From Paludibacteraceae bacterium (GTDB lineage: Bacteria > Bacteroidota > Bacteroidia > Bacteroidales > Paludibacteraceae), in contig JAKSKZ010000032.1 of assembly GCA_024401475.1 (NCBI GenBank), positions 1 to 39,408 of the forward strand: a DNA stretch of 39,408 nucleotides. The letters are read 5' to 3'. This document shows positions 16,033 through 24,100 of this stretch, one piece after another. How positions within the stretch are numbered: the stretch's first letter is position 1; every line of letters starts with the position of its first letter. The notes below the pieces were generated by a model. The model searched no databases and was not told the origin of the DNA. It saw nothing but the letters and a program-made list of their open reading frames with translations. Made by a program: the position numbers and the translations under genes.

Positions 16033-18495
16033 TTACAACAAGTAAACTCTCTTAACTCGTTTGGAAATACCTGCCAAAATCTCGTAAGAAATAGTTCCTA
16101 ATGTATCAGCAACCCCTTGTATAGGGTGGTCCTTGCCGAATAAGATGGCTGTGTCGCCCTCCTTGGCGTCGATATCGGTCAAATCGACCATGCACACGTC
16201 CATGCAAATATTGCCCACGATAGGGGCGAATTTGCCGTTTATGAGAACCTTGCCCACACCGTTGCCCAATTTGCGGTTCAAACCGTCTGCATATCCGATA
16301 GGAATGGCTCCGATGATGGAGTCGCGGTGCAAGACTCCCTTGCGGCTGTAACCGATGGTGTCGGTCGAAGGAACGCGTCTGATTTGGAGAATGTTGGTTT
16401 TGAGTGTGCAGACCTCTTCCAAACGACGGTTGTCAACGGCACTCATGCCATAATGACCGATTCCGAGACGGACCATGTCGAACTGATATTGGCTGAATCG
16501 CTCGATTCCTGCCGAGTTGAGAATATGTGCGATGATCTTGTGAGGGAAAGCCTCTTCCAAACGTTTTCTCACGCGAGAGAAGAGGGCTATTTGTTGTTCT
16601 GTAAAGGCATCGAATTGAGTGCTGTCTGAACCCACTAAGTGCGAGAATACGGAACGAATCTTGACGCTGTCTTGCGCTTTCAACTTTTCGATCAAGCAGT
16701 CGATGTCCTTCTCCTCGAAGCCCAAACGGTGCATGCCCGTATCGATTTTTAGGTGGATGGGGTATCCCTTGATGCCTAATTGGGAAGCCTCCTTAATCAT
16801 ACGGTCCAATAGGCCGAAGCTATATACTTCAGGCTCCAAATTGTATTCAAATATCTTGGCAAAGCTGTTTTGCTCCGGATTCATCACTACGATAGGGATG
16901 TGGATGCCTTCCCGACGGAGCACTGCACCTTCATCGGCAACCGCCACAGCCAAGTAGTCGCAACCATTGTGTTGGAGTGTGCGTGCCACTTCCACATCGC
17001 CGCTACCATAAGCGTTGGCTTTCACCATGCTCATGATTTTTGTGCCAGGTTTCAAGAAAGAACGGAAATAGTTGAAGTTGTTTACCAAAGCGCCCAAATC
17101 GACTTCCAAGACTGTTTCGTGCACAGCAGCCGAAAGACGGTCGGAAATCTCCTCGAAACGGAACTTGCGAGAACCCTTCAACAAGATGGCCTCGCTTGTG
17201 AAATCGCAAACGTTGATATGACGCAAGAAACTCTCCGTGTTAGGGAAAAAGGTTTGTTCCTTGATGTTGAAAAGCGATTGGAACAACGAAATCTCGTCGC
17301 CGATACCGATAAGTCTGTCGATGGCCTTTCCCTCTAAAAGCGAGGCCACGTTTTGGTAAAGAAGTTTAGGGTCTTGTCCGCTCTGCATGATGTCGGAGAG
17401 GATGAGAGTCTTCTTTCTGTTGTTGGCGGTGGCCTGTTGTGTTAGGAAGTCGAGAGCGATGCTCAAAGAGGTGGTGTCGGAGTTGTAGCTGTCGTTGATG
17501 ATGAGGCAACCGTTTTGTCCGTCCTTTACTTCCAATCGCATGGCAATAGGCTCGATGGCGGACAGCTTGTCGTTGGCCTTCTCGGCAGAGATGCCCAAAA
17601 CGAGCATGGCGCAAAGGCACGAAAGCGAGTTCTCGATGGAGGCATTGTCGGAGAATGGAATCTCGTACTCGTATCTCTTGCCTGCATATTCGTAGGCTAT
17701 GGTGCATCCACGGTCTGGCTTTTGCTTGATGGTGTCTATTCGAACGTCGGCCTCCTTGTTGGATCCGAAGGTGAAATGACGGGCTTTTGTGCCTGATTGA
17801 GCGACAGTTATGTCGACTAATTTGTTGTCTTTGTTGAAGATGATTGTGTCGCTGTGGACGAACAACTTTAATTTCTCGGCACACTTGACCTTCATGGAAG
17901 AGAAGTTCTCTTGGTGTGCGTCGCCCAAGTTGGTGAAGATACCAATGTTTGGGGAAACGATAGGTTCCAATCGAGCCATTTCGTCCATTTTGGAGATGCC
18001 GGCTTCGAAGATGCCTAATTGAGTCTCTGCGTTCATCTCCCAAACGGATAGAGGAACACCGATTTGAGAATTGTAACTGCGAGGAGAGCGCGTTATTTTG
18101 TATTCTTGGTTGAGCAGTTGGTATAACCACTCTTTGACGATGGTCTTGCCGTTGCTGCCAGTGATGCCTATTACGGGTGCGTTGAAGCTTTTGCGGTGCT
18201 TAGCAGTCAATAGTTGCAGTGCGTTCAAGGTGTTGTCCACCACGATTAAGTTGGCGTCGCTAAGGCTTTGCAATTCTGGCGTCAATTCGCTCACCATGAA
18301 GTTGCGGACGCTTTTCTTGTATAGTGAAGGGATGAATTTGTGACCGTCATTCCTATTAGACTTCAAAGCAATGAAAAGGGTATCTTCTGGGAAGGAGAGT
18401 GCCCGGCTATCCGTCAATAGACGGTTTACTTCAGCGGATTCGTTTCCTTGAAACTTTCCACCAGCCATTTCGGCAATCTTTTTTATCGTGTACAT
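16033..18495 (-). CDS. murF-alr: bifunctional MurF ligase / alanine racemase
   Basis: 820 residues, a fusion characteristic of Bacteroidota. The N-terminal half (about 1-455) is UDP-MurNAc-tripeptide:D-Ala-D-Ala ligase, with the ATP site GITGSNGKT (110-118) and the NDSYNSD block (334-340). The C-terminal half (about 462-820) is alanine racemase: LEVDLGAL, the PLP lysine in MVKANAYGSGD (Lys492), RLGIGHYGMS, and the second catalytic base Tyr716 in TIGYSRKG. The MurF P-loop ends in GKTIVKEW where many homologues have GKTTVKE; the critical GKT is intact. One polypeptide thus makes D-alanine and ligates the dipeptide to the wall precursor. Cytoplasmic. Confidence 0.98.
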   Translation of the reverse strand: MYTIKKIAEMAGGKFQGNESAEVNRLLTDSRALSFPEDTLFIALKSNRNDGHKFIPSLYKKSVRNFMVSELTPELQSLSDANLIVVDNTLNALQLLTAKHRKSFNAPVIGITGSNGKTIVKEWLYQLLNQEYKITRSPRSYNSQIGVPLSVWEMNAETQLGIFEAGISKMDEMARLEPIVSPNIGIFTNLGDAHQENFSSMKVKCAEKLKLFVHSDTIIFNKDNKLVDITVAQSGTKARHFTFGSNKEADVRIDTIKQKPDRGCTIAYEYAGKRYEYEIPFSDNASIENSLSCLCAMLVLGISAEKANDKLSAIEPIAMRLEVKDGQNGCLIINDSYNSDTTSLSIALDFLTQQATANNRKKTLILSDIMQSGQDPKLLYQNVASLLEGKAIDRLIGIGDEISLFQSLFNIKEQTFFPNTESFLRHINVCDFTSEAILLKGSRKFRFEEISDRLSAAVHETVLEVDLGALVNNFNYFRSFLKPGTKIMSMVKANAYGSGDVEVARTLQHNGCDYLAVAVADEGAVLRREGIHIPIVVMNPEQNSFAKIFEYNLEPEVYSFGLLDRMIKEASQLGIKGYPIHLKIDTGMHRLGFEEKDIDCLIEKLKAQDSVKIRSVFSHLVGSDSTQFDAFTEQQIALFSRVRKRLEEAFPHKIIAHILNSAGIERFSQYQFDMVRLGIGHYGMSAVDNRRLEEVCTLKTNILQIRRVPSTDTIGYSRKGVLHRDSIIGAIPIGYADGLNRKLGNGVGKVLINGKFAPIVGNICMDVCMVDLTDIDAKEGDTAILFGKDHPIQGVADTLGTISYEILAGISKRVKRVYLL

Positions 18496-18529
18496 TTCTA
18501 TGTGAATTATTATACTCTGTTTTTAGAAA

Positions 18530-19321
18530 TCAATTGTTGTTGCTCTTGTCGTCGGAACTATCCTTCTTCTCATCCTCCTTGAGCGACTCTTGTAGATGAG
18601 GTGCGAGCAGTTCTTCGAAAGGCAATTTCGTTATGCGTTTCAAGGAACGGGAGAGGTAGTACATGGCTGCGAACATCACCAAGCAGGAAGGCAAGGCGAT
18701 GACGATGTAGCTGAGTCCTGTCATTCGGCCTAACTCTTGGGCAAACTCTTCAGTTCCTGTCGGACTTTTGATGAGGATCTTGGCCAATGAGAAATTGAGT
18801 ATGGTGGACAAAAGAAACGAGGCCGCCAAGATGTAGGTGGCGTTGACCATCGTCTTGTCAAACTCCGCTTCTTGTTTTGTCTCTTTCAGAATGGAATCGA
18901 TTCTGTCCACGTCCATCATCTCTCTGTTGTAGAGTATCTTTTTGACTAGAGGGAACGGAGTCTTTAACGAAACAAGCAAGACCACACCGATGATGAACGG
19001 AACGGAGGCTTCCTTGTAGGCAATCCATTCGCTTGGGAATTCAAATATTCCTATGACGCCCGTCAGAAGAATGCTGACGAAACCCACGATGGAGATGAAG
19101 TTGGTTTTGTGTCTTTGGCTGTAATCCCAAATGAAGTAGATGGTGGGGAAGGCGAGGGCGATTAGCAGACCTTTGAGAGGACCCAAACCTTCCATTTCAA
19201 TTCCCCAAAGGGAGACGGTGCCAGTCTTCGACAATTTCGTCAAGATGATGACGGGCATCACAATGTTGAAAAAAATACTTACTAATGGGTTTTCTCTTTT
19301 CTCTTTCTTTCCCTCTTCCAT
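18530..19321 (-). CDS. polytopic membrane protein, VC0807-like
   Basis: 264 residues from the ATG at 19321. A longer frame from 19381 is rejected because its first codons lie upstream of a perfect -7 box at 19359-19352. Six likely membrane segments: about 15-31, 45-61, 72-90, 102-118, 163-183 and 204-228. NPLVSIFFNIVMPVIILTKLS followed by GPLKGLLIALAFPTIYFIWD fits the VC0807-like family of inner-membrane proteins of unknown function. A charged, Asp/Glu/Lys-rich tail ends the protein. It lies 34 bases upstream of murF-alr in the same direction, so the two are likely co-transcribed. Confidence 0.8.
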   Translation of the reverse strand: MEEGKKEKRENPLVSIFFNIVMPVIILTKLSKTGTVSLWGIEMEGLGPLKGLLIALAFPTIYFIWDYSQRHKTNFISIVGFVSILLTGVIGIFEFPSEWIAYKEASVPFIIGVVLLVSLKTPFPLVKKILYNREMMDVDRIDSILKETKQEAEFDKTMVNATYILAASFLLSTILNFSLAKILIKSPTGTEEFAQELGRMTGLSYIVIALPSCLVMFAAMYYLSRSLKRITKLPFEELLAPHLQESLKEDEKKDSSDDKSNNN

Positions 19322-19351
19322 GATCACTTTTCTTTCTTGATTTAAATTACG

Positions 19352-19359
19352 CAAAGTTA
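19352..19359 (-). promoter_or_regulatory. -7 box for the VC0807-like/murF-alr unit
   Basis: On the minus strand TAACTTTG (19359-19352) matches TAnnTTTG; transcription would begin near 19345, about 25 bases before the chosen ATG. Confidence 0.55.
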
Positions 19360-19381
19360 CATTTTTTGAGAAAGAAACCAT

Positions 19382-19940
19382 TCAAAATTGGGATTGAATG
19401 TAGGCTTGAAAATGGATTTTTTTGCAACAAAATACGCTTAACACATCTAAGCAGCATCAAAAACGACATTCAACTGAAACATAGCAATATACGATTTATA
19501 ACACTTTGCGAATATGACGTACGATAGTTTTATACAACATATTCGCAAGCAAATACTACTTAAAAGAGGCAAAATGAAGCATTTGTCATGTCAACAAACA
19601 ACCTTGCCATGGGAGTCTATATGCAACCATGATTGGGGTGTTTTTTAGATGTCTTTATCATAGAAGAGGGAATGGTGGCGACAGATTTATAGTTCCCTAA
19701 AAGCGTATAAAGGTTCGTTTGTTGAAAACAAATACCCTTTAAACTTCCTCTTCTCGATTGATTGTAGTACTTTAGTAGAAGCAAACCCGTGCGAAGCCAG
19801 ATGATGGATGAGTTTTTAGAGATTATCCATCTTGCAATAGAGGACAGGATGTGCGAATGTATTGTTTGTTCTGTGTTGCGTTTGATATTCGCAAGTGTTA
19901 TTTTGTTGGATTATAGATGTATAACTTAATATCTGGAAAT
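19382..19940. other. 559-base divergent spacer
   Basis: No supported protein gene. It holds the perfect inverted repeat at 19506-19548 and a further copy of its right arm (ATATTCGCAAG) at 19885-19895, close to the DUF1232 gene. Nothing else recognisable. Confidence 0.4.
19506..19548. repeat. 11-bp perfect inverted repeat
   Basis: TTGCGAATATG (19506-19516) and CATATTCGCAA (19538-19548) are exact complements 21 bases apart. The same arm recurs at 19885-19895. No T tract, so not a terminator; possibly protein-binding sites. Confidence 0.6.
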
Positions 19941-20336
19941 ATGGAAAACGAAATGTTCAATAAAGACAAAAGGAGTCAAATTGAGGAGTATGGAGAGCAT
20001 TATTCTCCGCAAGAACTCTTTTTTAAGTTGGCACGAGTAGCCAAAAATGCAGGCGTCAAGATTGTCTATTGCGTTTTGATTCTCTACTATGCGTTGATGT
20101 ATGGCGACTTGACCGTAAAGGAGAAGAGCGTCATTATTGGTGTGTTGGGATATTTCATTTTGCCGATTGATTTGATTCCCGATTTGTTGCCATTGGGTTA
20201 TACGGATGATTTGTCGCTCATCATTTTTGTTGTGACAAAGATGAAGAAATCCTTTACGGAAGATATTCGAAAAATGGCTGTCGATAGGTTGAAGAAATAT
20301 TTTGACAATATAGACGAGGAGAGTCTCACCCTGTAG
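19941..20336 (+). CDS. YkvA-like DUF1232 membrane protein
   Basis: 131 residues from ATG 19941; an ATG eight codons earlier (19917) is possible. The diagnostic DUF1232 segment is GVLGYFILPIDLIPDLLPLGYTDD, with its Pro-Ile-Asp-Leu-Ile-Pro-Asp core, inside the second of two hydrophobic stretches. The family is widespread, short and uncharacterised, and probably membrane-associated. A GGGCAACC-type repeat begins at the stop codon. maf follows after about 90 bases and may share the transcript. Confidence 0.9.
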   Translation: MENEMFNKDKRSQIEEYGEHYSPQELFFKLARVAKNAGVKIVYCVLILYYALMYGDLTVKEKSVIIGVLGYFILPIDLIPDLLPLGYTDDLSLIIFVVTKMKKSFTEDIRKMAVDRLKKYFDNIDEESLTL

Positions 20337-20372
20337 GGGCAACCCTTGTGGTTGTCCTTCCTTGTGGTTGCC
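20336..20372. repeat. GGGCAAYCC...GGTTGCCC palindromic repeat, copy 2
   Basis: GGGGCAACCCTTGTGGTTGTCC, then a second partial unit CCTTGTGGTTGCC. It shares CCCTTGTGGTTG with the copy at 12384-12406. It overlaps the last base of the DUF1232 stop codon. Confidence 0.6.
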
Positions 20373-20427
20373 TATCTCTTGATGTAGGCCCGTAATTCAA
20401 GTAAATTTTATAGGTTACAAAATAAAT

Positions 20428-21000
20428 ATGTTAGAGAAGTACGATGTGATATTAGCTTCCAATTCGCCCCGTAGGAAGCAGTTGTTAGAAGGCTTGGGCG
20501 TAAAATTCAGAACGCAAACGATTCCCGGTTTGGATGAGAGTTATCCGGATGATCTTCAAGGAGGAGATATTCCCCTCTATTTGGCTAAGAAGAAATCGAG
20601 TGCCTACGAGGAAATTCTTCAGGACAATACGATGATTATCACAGCCGATACGATAGTGTGGCACAAAGGTTTTGTTTTGGGTAAGCCTAAAAGCAGGGAG
20701 CAGGCCATCGATATGATCAAGTCGCTTTCAGGCGATTCGCATCAAGTATATACGGGCGTGTGTGTCAAGACAAAGGAGAGGACGGAGGCATTCTTTTGTG
20801 AATCGACGGTCAAGTTCTCCCAATTGACGCAGGCAGAAATCGAGTATTATGTAGATAATTACAAACCGTTCGACAAGGCCGGTTCGTATGGCATTCAAGA
20901 GTGGATTGGCTATGTTGGTGTTGAGTCTATGACGGGTAGTTTTTATAATATCATGGGTCTGCCCGTACATCAGCTCTATGCTGTTTTGAAGGAATTTTAA
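20428..21000 (+). CDS. maf: Maf-type nucleoside triphosphate pyrophosphatase (dTTP/UTP)
   Basis: 190 residues, normal length. Maf hydrolyses dTTP, UTP or modified nucleotides to the monophosphate. Present are ILASNSPRRKQLLEGLG (residues 9-25), the catalytic TADTIVWHKGFVLGKPKS with Asp72 region, SGDSHQVYTGVCV and DKAGSYGIQEWIG near the end. The ITADTIV plus QVYTG combination fits the YhdE-type dTTP/UTP subfamily. It follows DUF1232 on the same strand. Complete. Confidence 0.96.
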   Translation: MLEKYDVILASNSPRRKQLLEGLGVKFRTQTIPGLDESYPDDLQGGDIPLYLAKKKSSAYEEILQDNTMIITADTIVWHKGFVLGKPKSREQAIDMIKSLSGDSHQVYTGVCVKTKERTEAFFCESTVKFSQLTQAEIEYYVDNYKPFDKAGSYGIQEWIGYVGVESMTGSFYNIMGLPVHQLYAVLKEF

Positions 21001-21083
21001 ATCCATTTAGTACAGGTGTTTTTTTATCTGTCAAAATATAAAGTGATTGTTTAGATTTGTTGAGTAAATGGTTGTATTATAAT

Positions 21084-21108
21084 ATGGGTAACCGTTTAGT
21101 TTGCCCAT
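21084..21108. other. short hairpin upstream of the helicase gene
   Basis: ATGGGTAA (21084-21091) pairs with TTGCCCAT (21101-21108), one G-T pair, nine-base loop; no long T tract. It could be a weak terminator of maf or a leader element of the next gene. Confidence 0.35.
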
Positions 21109-21182
21109 TTCTTTTGCCCCTTTAAGCTGTTATGATTGTGTAGCTATAGGCTAAAAAATTGGATTAATTTAAGAAGTGAATC

Positions 21183-24100
21183 ATGTCCATATGGAGTAAA
21201 ATCATAGAATCTATAGGTGGCAATCTTTCTGCCAATGCCAAAGAGGGTGTGTCTCGCGATGCTTCCAAATATGCTATTGTGGATTGCGAGGTGAGCATGA
21301 AGGATAAGCGAGTTCATGACATTGGAGCTTTGCGTTGGGATGGAGCAACCTTTCATGCTGCCGACAAACATGCGATGAAGCAGTTTCTGGACGGTGTGGA
21401 TTATCTCTGCGGACACAACATCATCCATTACGATGCGAAGTATTTGTTTGGGGATGGTGGTCAGAGGTGGGCTTGGGTAGATACCTTGTACGTTTCTCCG
21501 TTATTGTTCCCCGAACGGCCTTATCACCGATTGTTGAAAGATGATAAGTTGGTGAGCGAGCAGATGAACAATCCGGTAAATGATTGTGAGAAAGCGCATG
21601 ATTTGCTGATGGAGGAGGTTACTGCATGGAATGCACTCTCTGAAAGGAAACAGGCGATTTATACGACATTGTTGCATGATGTTCCTGAGTTTCAAGGATT
21701 CATGCAATTTGTGGGAGCAAAGGCCAATGACAGAGCAAAACTCACGGAATGGGTTCGCGAAGAATACAGGGGCAAAATATGCGAACATGCGGATGTGGCA
21801 GGCATGGCGCAACAACCAACAGAATTAGCATTCGCACTTGCCCTCATTGATACCATCGACTATCGTTCGATTACTCCACAATGGGTGCTGCACAACTATC
21901 CGAACGTGGAGAATGTAGTGCGTCTTCTTCGACACACGCGATGTGAGGAAGGTTGCGCTTATTGCAACAGAGACCTTGATGTTCACCACAACCTGAAGCA
22001 GTTCTTTGGCTATGGCCAGTTCCGAACCTACGAAGGTGAACCTCTGCAAGAGAATGCAGCAAGGGCGGCTGTAGAAGGAAAGTCTCTTTTGGCGATTTTC
22101 CCCACAGGTGGCGGCAAGTCACTCACATTCCAGTTGCCTGCCTTGATGGAAGGCCGTACAGTGCATGGTCTTACGGTGGTCATTTCGCCTTTGCAGTCGT
22201 TAATGAAAGACCAGGTGGATAACCTTGCCGAACGAGGCATTACGGATGCAGTCACCATAAACGGATTGCTTGATCCTATCAGTCGCTCGCTTGCTATCCA
22301 GCGTGTGCAGGATGGCGACGCTTCCTTACTGTATATTGCGCCCGAGATGCTACGTTCGAAGACTATAGAGAAAATATTACTGGCTCGTCATGTGGTTCGG
22401 TTTGTGATAGACGAAGCACATTGTTTCTCCTCTTGGGGACAGGACTTCCGTGTCGATTATCTTTACATCGGCAAGTTCATCAGCGAGTATCAGCAGAAGA
22501 AACGTTGCAGGGTACCTATACCCGTATCATGCTTTACAGCTACCGCCAAGCAAAAGGTGGTGCAGGACATCTGCGATTACTTCAAGCAGATGCTCAACCT
22601 TAATCTGCAGTTGTTTGCATCTACGGCTTCGAGAACCAATTTGCGTTATTCCGTTATCCATGCCGATACCGATGAGGATAAGTACACAAAACTGCGTTCG
22701 CTGATAGCCGAAAGTAATTGCCCAACAATTGTCTATGTGTCGCGAACTAAACGCACACGTCAACTTGCCGAGAAGCTCACGCGTGACGGATTCAAGGCGC
22801 TTCCTTTCAACGGACAGATGGATGCCGATGACAAAATTGCCAATCAAGACGCTTTCATGTCGGATAAGGTACGCATCATTGTGGCCACCTCGGCCTTTGG
22901 CATGGGTGTGGACAAGAGTGATGTGGGATTAGTGGTGCATTATGACATTTCCGATTCTCTGGAGAACTATGTTCAGGAGGCAGGACGTGCAGGTCGTGAT
23001 CCGCATCTTGAAGCACGATGTTTCGTGCTATATAGCGATGCCGACTTGGACAAACATTTCATACTCCTCAATCAGACAAAACTGAGTATCAGCGAAATTC
23101 AACAGGTATGGAAGGCTGTCAAAGAGATGACCAAGCAGCGAATGCGTGCCTGTTGTTCGGCTTTGGAGATTGCAAGAAAGGCAGGATGGGATGATTCCGT
23201 TTCGGATATCGAGACGCGTGTCCGAACCGCTTTAGCAGCCCTTGAGCAAGCTGGTTACTTGGAGCGCGGAAATAATGTGCCTCATGTCTATGCCACAGGC
23301 ATTACGGTGAAGGATATGGACGAGGCACACAAGCGCATTACGGAGTCATTACTCTTTGAGAATGATGAAGTGGAAAAGGCTGTACGCATTATCAAATCGC
23401 TCATCAGTCAAAAGCATATTGCCAAGGCACAAGACGCTGAGGCTGAGTCGCGTGTGGATTATTTGGCAGACATTCTCGGCTTGAACAAATGGGAAGTGGT
23501 TTCGGCTGTAGAGCGTATGCGTCAAGAAGGCATTCTGGCCGATACAAAGGATATGTCGGCTTATCTGAATGATGTGGGTGAGTCGGAGAATAAGTCCAGA
23601 AGACTTTTGGAGCGATTCTCCAAACTTGAGCGATACATTCTGAATAAGATTCCTGATGATACGCTCTGTATCTCTTGCAAACAACTGAATGACAATGCTC
23701 AGAACGAAGGCATTGCAACTTCTACGGAAAAGGACATCCGTACCTTGCTTTATTTCCTGACCGTTAAGGGTTATACCCGCAAGAAGGAAGATGCTGCACA
23801 CAATCTGGAAGTGAAGCGGCAGGCTGATATGGAGGCCACCCTCAATCGCTTTGAGAAACGTCTGGAGATCTGCCGTTTTGCCGTGGAATGGCTCTACAGG
23901 TTTACATCGCAAACAACAGCAGCGGAATCGCAGAAGAATGGTATCCAATTCTCTGTGGTGGAGTTGCTGAACGATCTGAAGTCGCAAGGACAAAACCTTT
24001 TCGGTGTGCTTCAGAATGTGCAATTGGAAGATGTGGAAGAGGCATTGCTCTACCTGTCAAAGATTGGGGCGTTAAAACTGGAAGGCGGCTTTCTTGTGCT

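Noticed and set aside
17366..18130. Second minus-strand frame inside murF-alr
   Set aside because: Out-of-frame shadow with Arg/His-rich low-complexity translation; the MurF frame is complete.
19322..19381. Longer start for the VC0807-like membrane protein
   Set aside because: The first 20 codons contain the -7 box at 19359-19352, so they cannot be in the main transcript.
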